Source: Gracilaria caudata | Lineage: Eukaryota; Rhodophyta; Florideophyceae; Gracilariales; Gracilariaceae | Direction of reading: 5' to 3' | Length of the DNA: 24,726 bases | Assembly (NCBI GenBank): GCA_030374735.1 | Contig: JASCIV010000316.1 | Location: forward strand, 1 to 24,726 | Shown here: positions 8,761-18,397 of the stretch, in pieces | How the letters are laid out: each line of letters begins with the position of its first letter | Numbering within the stretch: the first letter of the stretch is position 1 | Position numbers and translations under genes: made by a program | The notes under the pieces: generated by a model | Told to the model about the DNA's origin: nothing | The model's input: the letters and a program-made list of their open reading frames with translations, nothing else | The model's database searches: none

Positions 8761-11286
8761 ATGCCCGCCCCAGAGCATCCGACCGCCCACGCCCATGGCC
8801 CCGCCATGGGCAAGCGTGTCACCCGCTTCTTTGCGCGCGTCGAGGCCAACCTTTCCACATACGCCCTTCTGTACCTCTTTCTCATCTTCTATCTGGCCGT
8901 CAATGCGTTAATGTTTTTATGGGGCTTCCATGGTGAAATCGTCTACGAGCCCAATATTGAAGTTGACGAAGGCGAAGTCATGCGCTACATCATCGGTATG
9001 GCTCGTGGCGCCGGTTACATGCTCAACCTCAATACCGCCTTCGTTATTCTGCTTGCCGCTCGCCTTCTTTTCACAAAGCTTCGTGATACGCCTATCGCGA
9101 ACGTTCTTCCGCTGGATAAGGCCTTCCCGATGCTGCATATCATTGTCGGATATGTGATTGCCATCAGTGTGCTCGTCCACGCTGGCTTTCACTTTGGCTG
9201 GCTCTTCGGCTTCAACTTGTGGGACGACTGGGGACTCTGGAGCTTCAACATGAGCGTCGTCACTGGTGCGCTTCTCTTCGTCGTCTTTGGAGTAATGCTA
9301 TGGTTTGTGCGCCCATCCGTTCGGAAGAAGCATTTCCTGCTGTTCTACCGCGTGCATATCATTGGTGCAATTCTGTTCTTCCTGCTCCTCATTTTCCACG
9401 GAATGTACAGAAAGAGGCCCGAGACGTACAAGTATATCACCCCTCCACTCATTATTTATCTAGCCGATCGCATTCTGCGACGCTTACAGGTGTCCACCAC
9501 CACACTGCAACTCTCCGCCTCCAACAGTTTCTTCAAGGATGACAACGTGTTGGAACTGCGTGTTCCAAAGCCATTCCAATATAGATCAGGTCAGTACGTG
9601 GAGCTGCAAGTACCTTCAATCAATCGCGAGTGGCATCCATTCACCATTGCTTCGGCTCCTCATGAGGAGACACTGGCACTGTACATCAAGAAACTTGGCG
9701 ATTGGACCGGAGTGCTCCATGAAGAATTTGCACAGCGTATCAACGGCGATGAACAAGATAATATATCTGTGCTGGTTCGTGGTCCGTACGGGGCACCGTG
9801 TCAGCATGTGCGTGGGTACGAGCGTGTTGTGCTTATCTCCGGTGGTATCGGTGCTACCCCTTTCTCTGCCGTGTGCAAGGAGCTGCACCACTTGAATCGT
9901 GAGCATGGAAGTAATGAACCTGAGGGGAACGAGCGCGACACTTCGGAGACCGACAGACGCGTGGAGATGAAGCAGGTTGAGAAACGTATGTACAAGGCTA
10001 TCAGAAAGCTCTACGATGTCAACGTGGACGCCGCTGTTCATCAGGTATCTGCTGTAGACGAACAACGCTCCGCTTTCGTCACAGGTATGTTGCATCTCGC
10101 GGCTTTAAGTCGAAATCAAAATGAGCACCCCATCTCGAGCACCGAGGATTCTTCTACGGATGTCGATGAGGGCCAGCATGAGCAGAATGACTTGAATTCA
10201 ACTGATTCATTCTATGATGGCGATGAAAGGCAACATCGTCGCAAGAAGGAGTTCCACAAGGATGACGCTATCTTCGTGTCCACCATGAAGGCGATTCCGA
10301 ATGCTCGCCAGAAGATGATTAATTTGTTCGATTCACGATCTCACGTTCTCACATTCTTGCATTCTACTCGCGTTCAATTCCTCCTCCTCGTCACTCTTAT
10401 CGCTAGAATCACGGTCATTTCAATTGGAAGCATATGGGATTCGGACTTTGTATCAGTTCTGTCAGAGCCAGAAACTAGCAATGGTATATGGGTTGTGATT
10501 ACGGACACCTTCCTGAGCTTGTTTGTAACCGTTTTGATTCCGCTGACCGTGGCGCTTGAGATAGCTGTTATGGGATCACAATTCTTCTCCGATACACGTT
10601 TGCTGGACTTTTTCGTTCTTGTACCAGCTGCTATCATTACTACCGCCCTTGATATCCATACTTGGGTCGAAGGCGAACCGATGGATAACGTTGTTGTTGG
10701 TCTCAACTATGTTGTGCTCCTGCCAGTCATGTTTATTTTGATGCTCACCCGCTTGCATGGGACTTTAGGAGGACGCCGACTGACTGATACATCCAGAAGA
10801 TGCCATTGCCATGTGCACACCAAGGCCCCAGAAGTTGACTTCGTGTGGACTACCCCTAAGGCGGACACCGATCTGTGGCTTCGACAGGAACTGGAACCAT
10901 TGGCTGGTGGGACGAAGATGCGTCTACACAGATATGTTACTAGGGAGAAGGAATTGGATGAGGAGATGGGCGTCGGAGACGAATTTATCCAGGATTCAAA
11001 TCTTGGACGTCCTGACTGGGACTCTGTGTTCTCTGATGTGGCATCTAGAGCTAAGAGTGATACGACTGTTGGTGTGTTCTTCTGCGGGCCGCACAAAATG
11101 GGAGATGCGATTCAGAAGAGTATTCGGAAGGTGGAAATCGTGAGTGCGCTGAAAGGCGCTTATCTGAGAGGTTTGGATGTTTCCACAGTGAGTCGGGATG
11201 TTGGTGTTGGAAAGAGGGTGGTGAAAAGACTGGAGGATCGGGGGTGCTCAGTAAGATTTGCGTTCAGAGAAGAGAACTTCGGATGA
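8761..11286 (+). CDS. rboh: Red algal NADPH oxidase (Rboh/NOX), copy A
   Basis: This is a complete, uninterrupted 841-residue gene, ending in TGA TGA. The product should be a plasma-membrane flavocytochrome moving electrons from NADPH via FAD and two haems to O2, making superoxide. Helix 1 is at about 34-54. The haem-ligand histidines are H126/H140 and H199/H213. The FAD motif HPFT is at 292-295, GPYG at 341-344, and the NADPH pyrophosphate loop GGIGATPFSAV at 361-371. An insert of ~320 residues then interrupts the NADPH domain. It holds a conserved segment (401-445), a variable Ser/Asp/Glu-rich linker (450-495) and about four extra helices (535-556, 576-604, 612-632, 645-663). The NADPH domain resumes at VDFVWTTP (692-699), then GRPDWD (749-754), FFCGPHKM (773-780) and the NOX-like C-terminus FAFREENFG. 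The N-terminus is short and has no EF-hands, unlike plant Rboh, so calcium control must be indirect if present. Paralogue of copy B. Confidence 0.95.
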   Translation: MPAPEHPTAHAHGPAMGKRVTRFFARVEANLSTYALLYLFLIFYLAVNALMFLWGFHGEIVYEPNIEVDEGEVMRYIIGMARGAGYMLNLNTAFVILLAARLLFTKLRDTPIANVLPLDKAFPMLHIIVGYVIAISVLVHAGFHFGWLFGFNLWDDWGLWSFNMSVVTGALLFVVFGVMLWFVRPSVRKKHFLLFYRVHIIGAILFFLLLIFHGMYRKRPETYKYITPPLIIYLADRILRRLQVSTTTLQLSASNSFFKDDNVLELRVPKPFQYRSGQYVELQVPSINREWHPFTIASAPHEETLALYIKKLGDWTGVLHEEFAQRINGDEQDNISVLVRGPYGAPCQHVRGYERVVLISGGIGATPFSAVCKELHHLNREHGSNEPEGNERDTSETDRRVEMKQVEKRMYKAIRKLYDVNVDAAVHQVSAVDEQRSAFVTGMLHLAALSRNQNEHPISSTEDSSTDVDEGQHEQNDLNSTDSFYDGDERQHRRKKEFHKDDAIFVSTMKAIPNARQKMINLFDSRSHVLTFLHSTRVQFLLLVTLIARITVISIGSIWDSDFVSVLSEPETSNGIWVVITDTFLSLFVTVLIPLTVALEIAVMGSQFFSDTRLLDFFVLVPAAIITTALDIHTWVEGEPMDNVVVGLNYVVLLPVMFILMLTRLHGTLGGRRLTDTSRRCHCHVHTKAPEVDFVWTTPKADTDLWLRQELEPLAGGTKMRLHRYVTREKELDEEMGVGDEFIQDSNLGRPDWDSVFSDVASRAKSDTTVGVFFCGPHKMGDAIQKSIRKVEIVSALKGAYLRGLDVSTVSRDVGVGKRVVKRLEDRGCSVRFAFREENFG
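9295..9413 (+). repeat. Near-identical inverted block 1 (partner 15692-15810)
   Basis: These 119 bp match the reverse complement of 15692-15810 at 118 positions by hand count, including silent codon positions. The block encodes the region from MLWFVRPSVRKKHFL to FHGMYRK, containing the second haem-histidine pair. The coding DNA on either side is clearly less similar. Confidence 0.85.
9487..9710 (+). repeat. Near-identical inverted block 2 (partner 15395-15618)
   Basis: These 224 bp match the reverse complement of 15395-15618 with seven differences by hand count. The block covers the start of the FAD-binding domain, from VSTTTLQLSASNSF through HPFT to GDWTG. Between blocks 1 and 2 the two genes use different synonymous codons. 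Confidence 0.85.
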
Positions 11287-13246
11287 TGAGGTTTTTGTTT
11301 CCGAGATTTAGCTTAACACCGAATTTGAATACCGAATAATAGTTTAGAGCACTTCTATTTCATCGAGAACAGAACTGCATGACATGTGAATAATGAAACT
11401 TTGTAAAATGTTTGTATTGTCTGCAAGGATTCGTGTATCTCCCCCAACTTGCTGTTAAACTTGATGTTGGCTGCAATGCAGTGAGCATTCGTTTCCGGGT
11501 TTATAATTCATAGACGTGGAGGAGTGCGATTAGACAGCCGCTTGCAAATATGAAACCAGTACGAGAGTGAACTAAGTAAGAGGGGGAACATGTAGGGAAA
11601 TTGCTGTGGTTCCTCCTCTTGAGTTCCACAGGCACAACGGGACATGCAAGCATCAGTCTGGGGTGGGTGTTTAGCTGGCTAGTCGAATGCGGATTATTGA
11701 ATTGCACGACAAGCAATAATATTGAAAGTGACGCGCATGCTTTTTTTTGCGCGAATAAAGGCCCTCAGGCACGGGGGAGAGTATTATAGAGTTTGCATCA
11801 TGGATCATATCGGAGAACAGTGGGTCTTGTGTCCAACAAGGATCAGGGCAACTGTGTTCCACTGCGCTGTTTCGTACTGGATGATCTACAAGCATTCGCA
11901 TTCGAGGCAGCTCAGGGTCGACATCACGTAATAAGCTCATCTGGCAATTGGGCGGCTGTAGCGGCTTGTTTCCTGCAGCCGCAGGACGAACAGAAAATGA
12001 AAACGTGCAGGGAGCAGGTCTGGTAGCAATAGCTGACAAGATGGATACACGTGCAGCACGGGGAAGACAAGTGCTCACCCTCGGGTTGGGAGAAGGCCTG
12101 GTGGTGAACACCACCAACTCACCTTCATGCACAGAATTGTTGCGAAATGCGCGATTGCGTGAGGTGGATAAAATGCCAATAAGAAGCCATCTGAATGTGC
12201 CGCACATGCGCCTCGCTGGAGTGGTGAATGTGGCGAGCTCAGCAAACAAAGATTGGCGCGCTGCCGATGAATCCACAGCAACGTGCGCTGTGGCTCACCG
12301 CTTAGACATGCGCACCCACGTACTCTCTCTCACGCGGACCAACTGCTCGTGCATGTTAGAAATATGGCTCGTGATTTCATTCTCGCAAGGGGGTCGAAAT
12401 CTGTTATGGAAGGCGATGACATGGCATGCCATGCGCTGCTGCAATGGCCCACTCATATCGGATTTTTAATGACATTATGTTGGTTGCGATATGTGTTCAA
12501 CCTTACTTCGAAAACTGGCTCACACGTTGCACAATAAGCTGCAATAATTTATTCGATTCGATATATCTCGCTGGAGATGGTGGAGATCGTCTGAGTCCTT
12601 TGCTCGCGACCAGTTTCTCCTTCCAATTGACCGCCAGCGATGGCAGGCGTGTTGCCACATTGACGACTGTTTCCGACTATCATCGTATCTTACAGTACAT
12701 AACGTCGATTCACACTGTGTGTTAAGATCACCCGATAATAAAATCTCAGGAGCAGTCGACAGTAAGATTGTGAATGTTCTTCTGTCACAGCAGTTGACAA
12801 GCACCCTGTAAGGTTGTGGTATGAAAACAGCAACATGCATCGTTTTGATTATCGGCGCAGTTGGCGTATGTGTGTTACAAGGGCAAAATTGTCTTTCATG
12901 GTTACCCGATACTGTTCGCGGGTTAGAGCCGTTGGTGTGAACCCATAACAGTGATCTCTCTGGCTGAGACCCAGCACGTAATCTCTACGGTGTAAGGTTA
13001 ACGAAGCACAAGACTTCAGAACCTTGTTCTCCGAGTGTGCCTTTGTTGCGTCTCTATAAAACCATTGTTGACTGGGGTGCTTTATTTCTTATAAACGGCA
13101 CGTGGACACGTCACGTCGTCGTCAGTGTAGCTCAACTTCGATGGGAAATACTGGGGCACAGATGGCGTGAACCTCTAGCTTCAAGGTTTGCGCCGGCTCC
13201 TCTTTCGGGCTCCTCGGGAGCGGATGCCTTATGTCTAGACTGTATT
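11287..13246. other. Intergenic region between the convergent oxidase genes
   Basis: The 3' flank of copy A has AATAAT-like signals near 11335 and 11388, and a canonical AATAAA only at 11754-11759. Long open frames on both strands between 11670 and 12470 (201 minus codons, 173 plus codons) lack ATG starts at the frame beginning and show no motif. Short inverted repeats are present: TGGTGGTG-AA-CACCACCA at 12099-12116 and the palindrome CATGGCATGCCATG at 12420-12433. I support no gene here. Confidence 0.45.
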
Positions 13247-13456
13247 TTACTGGTGACAACAGGTTTCGTTCTCATATGCCCTAAAAAGAGCGATAGCTCG
13301 GAAGGGTTTTGTGGTCCTGCTGATGATGGTGACGATGATCATCATGAGCACAACTACAAAAAGGCTCACGAACGTGATGTTGTGGCCTAGCAACCGTGCA
13401 ACATATTTCATGGCTTTGGCATGTATTGCGAGATACCCACGTGACAGGGCCGACAT
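13247..13456 (-). CDS. Possible 69-residue single-helix membrane peptide
   Basis: The minus strand has an ATG-started frame of 69 codons. It has a basic N-terminal half, one strong membrane helix (NITFVSLFVVVLMMIIVTII, about residues 26-45) and a short charged tail ending in NETCCHQ. It lies ~350 bp beyond the stop of copy B, on the same strand. The opposite strand is open for 117 codons with a His/Asp-rich end, so the frame may be a compositional shadow. No family is recognised and no promoter motif is evident. Confidence 0.2.
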   Translation of the reverse strand: MSALSRGYLAIHAKAMKYVARLLGHNITFVSLFVVVLMMIIVTIISRTTKPFRAIALFRAYENETCCHQ

Positions 13457-13575
13457 CGAGCTGCGTCCGTAAAACTTATCTAGGTCCCCCGCGCTTGATA
13501 TGTGGTTATAACTGGTGAAACTGTACTAGTATGCAGTGTAAATAGAATACGAAAGCTTCAGAGCTACGCGCTGTA

Positions 13576-13581
13576 TTTATT
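13576..13581 (-). terminator. Candidate polyadenylation signal of rboh copy B
   Basis: The minus strand reads AATAAA about 225 nt after the stop codon at 13807. It is the only canonical hexamer I see close to this 3' end. Confidence 0.45.
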
Positions 13582-13806
13582 GCAAGTCATCAACAAGTTA
13601 CAATGCAACATCAGAACAAGCTGTTGCGGCGACTTGCACTTTAAGCGCAGGGTATGAATACAGTACACATGTCTTGCCGCAAGCATTCAATGCTAAGTTG
13701 CTACACGTACAAGGCGCGTCTCGTTGGCAACACTTGTCGTGCAAGCGTATCGGAAACAAGTTGTGAGCCACTGCGCTGCGCTGAGCGCAGTTGCGTGTTC
13801 CGGCGC

Positions 13807-16344
13807 TCATCCGAAGTTCTCTTCCCGGAAGGCAAATCGTACTGAGCATCCACCTTCCTGCAGCCTCCTTACCACCCTCTTCCCTACACCGACGTCCTTA
13901 CAGATTGTTGTCACATCCAGCCCCCGAAGGTACGCACCCTTCAAAGCGCTCACGATTTCCACCTTCCGAATGCTCTTTTGGATCGCGTCGCCCATCTTGT
14001 GCGGGCCGCAGAAGAACACTCCCACAGTGCTGTCACTCCTTGCTCTCGAGGCAACGTCAGAAAACACAGAGTCCCAGTCTGGCCGACCCACGTTCGACTT
14101 CAAGATGAAGTCATCTCCCACGCCCATCTCCTCGTCCAGTTCTTTCTCCCTCGTCACGTATCGGTGCAGGCGAAGCTTCGTTCCCCCTGCCAGCGGTTCC
14201 AGTTCATGTCTGAGCCACAGGTCATTTTCAGACTTGGGCGTCGTCCACACAAAGTCCACCTCGGGCGCCTTCGAGTGTAGGTGGCACTGGCACCTCTTCG
14301 CGGTGTCCGTCAATCTGCGGCCGCCCAGAGTGCCATGCAGACGCGCAAGTAGTAGCAGAAACATCACAGGAAGTAGAACTAGGTACTTGAGACCTATAAT
14401 TCCGTTGTCCTGTGGCTCGCCAGCCACCCATGTGAGGATGTCCAACACAAGAGTTGCTACCGCTGATGGCACGAGAAGGAAAAAGTCCAACAACCGCTTT
14501 TGATCGGAGAAGAAGCCGACGCCCATCACAGCGATCTCCAATGCCACTGTGAATGGAATCACAACAGCCACCACTGAACTCAGGATAGTATCCACGATCA
14601 CCACCCAGAGCCCTTCGCTTCCACCCGACTCATTCAACACCGGCACGAAGTCTGACTTCCAGATACTGCCAATGGAAAGAACCACCACTCTAGCGATGAG
14701 AGTGACGAGCAGGAAGAATTGCACGCGAGTGGAATGCAGGAATGTGAGCAGCTGGGAACGAGGGTCGAACAAATGGAGCATCTTCTGTCGCGCACTGGGG
14801 ATTGCCTTCATGCTTGACACGAATATTGCATCATCCTTCTGGAACTGCTTCTTTCTTGGAGCTTCTACATTCAGTTTCTCCTCACTCTCAAAGTACGAGC
14901 TTGTAGAATTAGCGTCGTTCGAGTCGTTCGTCACTGTAGCATCGTCGGCATCAGTGGATGAATATTCCGGACTAGGGTCTTGCACGCTGCTCTTCTCTCG
15001 ATGAAGGGCCGCAATGTCGAGCATTCCCGTGACAAAGGAGGAACGCTGCTCGTCCACAGCAGATACCTGATGAACAGCAGCGTCCACGTTCACATCGTAG
15101 AGCTTTCTGATAGCCCTGTACATACGTTTCTCCACTTGCTTCAGGTCCACTCCTGTCTCGAATTCCCGATGTTCGGGTTCCTTTGGCTCCCAAGCGAGCG
15201 CCTCACTGTTCAGATGGTGCAACTCCTTGCACACGGCGGAGAAAGGTGTGGCACCAATACCACCGGAGATAAGCACAACACGCTCGTACCCGCGTACATG
15301 CTGACACGGTGCCCCGTACGGACCACGAACCAGCACAGATATATTGTCTTGTTCTTCGCCATTGAGACGCTTCGCAAACTCTTCATGGAGCGCTCCGGTC
15401 CAATCGCCGAGCTTCTTGATGTACATTGCCAGTGTCTCCTCATGAGGAGCCGAAGCAATGGTGAATGGATGCCACTCGCGATTGATTGAAGGTACTTGTA
15501 GCTCCGCGTACTGACCTGATCTATATTGGAATGGTTTTGGAACACGCAGTTCCAACACGTTGTCATCCTTGAAGAAACTGTTGGAGGCGGAGAGCTGCAG
15601 TGTGGTGGTGGACACCTGAAAGCGTCGCAGAACTCGATCGGCCAGGTAAATGATGAGCGTAGGTGTGATGTACTTGTACGTCTCGGGTCTGTTTCTGTAC
15701 ATTCCGTGGAAAATGAGGAGCAGGAAGAACAGAGTTGCACCAATGATATGCACGCGGTAGAACAGCAGGAAATGCTTCTTCCGAACGGATGGGCGCACAA
15801 ACCATAGCATTGTTCCGAAGACGACCAAGAGAAGCGCACCAGTGATGACGCTCATGTTGAAGCTCCAGAGTCCCCATTCCCAAAGGTTGTATCCAAAGAG
15901 CCATCCAAAGTGGAAGCTGGCGTGCACAAGGACGGTGACGGCAATGGTGTAGCCGACGATGATGTGCAGCAAAGGGAAGGCTTTGTCCAAAGGGAGTACA
16001 TTCGCGATGGGCGTGTCCCTGAGCCTGGTGAAGGTAAGGCGGGCGGCCAACAAAATCACGAAGGCGGTGTTCAGGTTGAGCATATACCCTGCGCCACGTG
16101 CGATGCCGATGATATATCTCATCACTGGCCCGCGTTGGATGTTTTGCTCGTACACAATTTCGCCGTGGAAGCCCCATAGGAACATGAGCAGATTGACGGC
16201 GAAAAAGAAAATCAGGAAAAGGTAGAGGAGCGCATAGGTTGACAGATTTGCCTCGATGCTGGCAAAACAGCGAGCAATACGTTTGGTAAGCGATGGACGA
16301 CGCGACGGTGCACCGAGCGACACTGGGTTCTGCGGCTGAGACAT
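13807..16344 (-). CDS. rboh: Red algal NADPH oxidase (Rboh/NOX), copy B
   Basis: This is a complete 845-residue gene, convergent with copy A and very similar in protein sequence along its whole length. The haem histidines are H127/H141 and H199/H213, HPFT at 292-295, GPYG at 341-344, GGIGATPFSAV at 361-371, GRPDWD at 753-758, FFCGPHKM at 777-784, and the same FAFREENFG end. It has the same insert with about four extra helices (540-562, 579-608, 617-636, 649-667). It differs from copy A in the first ~30 residues, in the loop after helix 1 (EQNIQRGPVMRY against EPNIEVDEGEVMRY), in NLWEWGLW against NLWDDWGLW, and most of all in the Ser/Asp-rich linker at about 450-500. No residue needed for haem, FAD or NADPH binding appears lost, so both copies should be active. 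No EF-hands. The start is the first ATG after the CT-rich leader. Confidence 0.95.
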   Translation of the reverse strand: MSQPQNPVSLGAPSRRPSLTKRIARCFASIEANLSTYALLYLFLIFFFAVNLLMFLWGFHGEIVYEQNIQRGPVMRYIIGIARGAGYMLNLNTAFVILLAARLTFTRLRDTPIANVLPLDKAFPLLHIIVGYTIAVTVLVHASFHFGWLFGYNLWEWGLWSFNMSVITGALLLVVFGTMLWFVRPSVRKKHFLLFYRVHIIGATLFFLLLIFHGMYRNRPETYKYITPTLIIYLADRVLRRFQVSTTTLQLSASNSFFKDDNVLELRVPKPFQYRSGQYAELQVPSINREWHPFTIASAPHEETLAMYIKKLGDWTGALHEEFAKRLNGEEQDNISVLVRGPYGAPCQHVRGYERVVLISGGIGATPFSAVCKELHHLNSEALAWEPKEPEHREFETGVDLKQVEKRMYRAIRKLYDVNVDAAVHQVSAVDEQRSSFVTGMLDIAALHREKSSVQDPSPEYSSTDADDATVTNDSNDANSTSSYFESEEKLNVEAPRKKQFQKDDAIFVSSMKAIPSARQKMLHLFDPRSQLLTFLHSTRVQFFLLVTLIARVVVLSIGSIWKSDFVPVLNESGGSEGLWVVIVDTILSSVVAVVIPFTVALEIAVMGVGFFSDQKRLLDFFLLVPSAVATLVLDILTWVAGEPQDNGIIGLKYLVLLPVMFLLLLARLHGTLGGRRLTDTAKRCQCHLHSKAPEVDFVWTTPKSENDLWLRHELEPLAGGTKLRLHRYVTREKELDEEMGVGDDFILKSNVGRPDWDSVFSDVASRARSDSTVGVFFCGPHKMGDAIQKSIRKVEIVSALKGAYLRGLDVTTICKDVGVGKRVVRRLQEGGCSVRFAFREENFG
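15395..15618 (-). repeat. Partner of near-identical block 2
   Basis: This is the copy B counterpart of 9487-9710, in inverted orientation, with seven differences over 224 bp by hand count. Confidence 0.85.
15692..15810 (-). repeat. Partner of near-identical block 1
   Basis: This is the copy B counterpart of 9295-9413, in inverted orientation, with a single difference over 119 bp by hand count. Confidence 0.85.
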
Positions 16345-16520
16345 GGCGCCGGACTATGGATGTCGCACAGTCACAGTGCGGGGAAGGGGAAGGGAAAGGG
16401 AGTATAGAGGGAGAGAGAGAGAAGACGGGGCAGTGGACGGTGGTGAAGGGGTGCAGCGGGAGAGGGGGCGTGCTGAGATGGTGGAGGACGCTCGCAGCAC
16501 GTCCGAGACAGTGCTGTTCC

Positions 16521-16528
16521 TTTTATGA
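16521..16528 (-). promoter_or_regulatory. TATA-like element of rboh copy B
   Basis: The minus strand reads TCATAAAA 177 bp upstream of the ATG, followed by a strongly pyrimidine-rich leader similar in character to that of copy A. A weaker alternative, CTCTATACT at about 16401-16409, lies only ~60 bp from the ATG. Which one is used cannot be told from sequence. Confidence 0.35.
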
Positions 16529-18272
16529 TGAGAGACGAGGCGGACGGACGGAGGGGTGGGGCTGAGGAGGGGGACGGTGGCGCGGACATGGGGAGTTGTA
16601 TGATACGCACTCATGCTCATTTACTGGTGATATTAATGATGGAGGGGGCTGGGGGGCTTTCGGCATGTATGAGAAGCGGGAGAAAAAGAGCGGCCCACAC
16701 GATACGAATTGTTCTGCGGCGCGCGCTAGGCGAGATAGGGCGGTTTGTGTGCGGAGATTCAGTGGTGTTCAGAGTTTCTCTGCCACCCGACAGTGTGCTG
16801 AGCGCATCGAAAGGTGCCGTGGCGTGCGGGCTACTATCTTAAATAATGAGCTGTTGAGCGCCGTGTGGAATAATGTGCTCTTGAGTGATTGCTGGAGCAC
16901 TTGCATGGCTGGGCTACGCGCGTGGGCGGGGATTTAAAGGTTATGATGTCTGAACTGCGGTCCGCAATGCGATACAGTACAAGGTGTTATAGAGCGGTAC
17001 TGTAGCTGGGAATGGGATGACTTGGTTAGGTACTGGTAAATGCGCGTGTACGAGTGTTCGGCGCCGCTCGAAGCGTGCGCGCCGTGAAGGGACGAGTGGA
17101 TGGCGCGCATACGAGGGCGGCGTATTGCGCTGCGGCGCGCTCATATCGCGCGCCGCATTGGAGCAGCTCGCGTTGTCGACAGCATGTGCCACAAATATCA
17201 ACGCGCCTTCGCGTGTGATTGGTCGAGAAAACAGATTTGTTTGCAAAAAGACACAGCTGATTGCATGTGTTTTTCCCCCCCTCTGATCCAGTTGCCCACG
17301 GTCAGCACACCGCATGTGCCCAGCGAGCCGCAAGTGCTCACCCCGCGTGCTACATCATCGTGATGTAAACAGACGTGCCTCAGCAGCCTCGTACACGCTC
17401 CTGGAGCATTTCTCACTTGTCGCGCAATGCGCACCGCGCGCCCTACGGAGCACGCCACTTATCTTGGCGCAAACCATGCACCGAGCAGATATTTGCGTGC
17501 AGTCGGCGGCATTTTTTTTCGCTTACAAGCTACGACACAAGATCTGTAGCAGGTAGAAACCGTACGCAGCACGTCGACGGTAAAAATCCTCTTTGCCCGC
17601 TAACTTCAGCGGATCGCTGTCGTTTCTACACCAGCATCAGCGCTCAGCTTCAGTGTGCCGCCCCCGCGCAGTACAACAACCATCCCTGTCTTCTTTTCCA
17701 GCGTCTTCCGAGGCGCGCGTCGCACGTGCTGACATAATTAGCTTACGCCGCATAACGTTGTCGCCTTGCTTTCGGCAACCAGACGTGTCGACGGTGGCAA
17801 CGTGCCCACGTGTGCGACCTCGCCGTGTTGTGCAGCTGTCTTCATGAACAACGTGTTCCACATGCTCACGTGGCGCTGTGTGACGCTCGGCAACAATGCA
17901 CGGCGCACGGCACACGGCGCACACGGCGATCGTCCACCGTCCGGCTCAGACGGTGCTCGTCGCGCATGACACAGTGTGGGCCACGTCTGCGTCGCTCCGT
18001 CACCCACGACAGTGTCCGCAATTCATCGCGCCTGTCAAGTCACCGCCTTTACCCCAAGCTTCGCAGCTCACCCTGTATCTAACATGTTAGCACCGCCCGC
18101 TCGCATGCTCCGCGTGATTACAGCTTAGCACTCCAACAGTGCCGCTGGCTGCACCCCAATGCGTGTCGCGCTCCCCACACGTGCGGGTGCGCGTGCGCGC
18201 CCTCTCCGGGCTGTCACGCTGTGTGCCGCAGCTCCCATCAACGCCTCTGTCGGTTTGAGCTCCGCCGTTCTG
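16529..18272. other. GC-rich intergenic DNA upstream of rboh copy B and the secreted-protein gene
   Basis: Many overlapping open frames occur on both strands, as expected in stop-poor GC-rich DNA. None has protein-like order or motifs. A short imperfect repeat of CACGGCG units lies near 17899-17928. The region probably holds the upstream control DNA of the two divergent flanking genes. Confidence 0.45.
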
Positions 18273-18280
18273 TATAAATT
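18273..18280 (+). promoter_or_regulatory. TATA box of the secreted-protein gene
   Basis: TATAAATT lies 125 bp upstream of the ATG at 18398, followed by a CT-rich stretch. The spacing is comparable to that at rboh copy A. Confidence 0.6.
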
Positions 18281-18397
18281 CGCTGCCTCTCCTGGTCGCC
18301 CCGCCATGTCCACTCCTGCTCACATCTTGTCCTCAGCATTCTGACGTTCCCCACCTGTTCTTGCCACGCTTCCTCACTCCTACTCTTTGTGCTCACC

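Noticed and set aside
9616..10095. 159-codon minus-strand open frame inside rboh copy A
   Set aside because: It is the antisense shadow of the oxidase coding sequence. A matching shadow (14980-15489) occurs at the equivalent place in copy B because the DNA is conserved.
11671..12469. 201-codon minus and 173-codon plus open frames between the oxidases
   Set aside because: Both begin at non-ATG codons, overlap each other and show no motif, so they are more likely compositional.
18304..18344. Upstream ATG frame before the secreted-protein gene
   Set aside because: It lies at or before the start site expected from the TATA box at 18273, so it may not be in the transcript.
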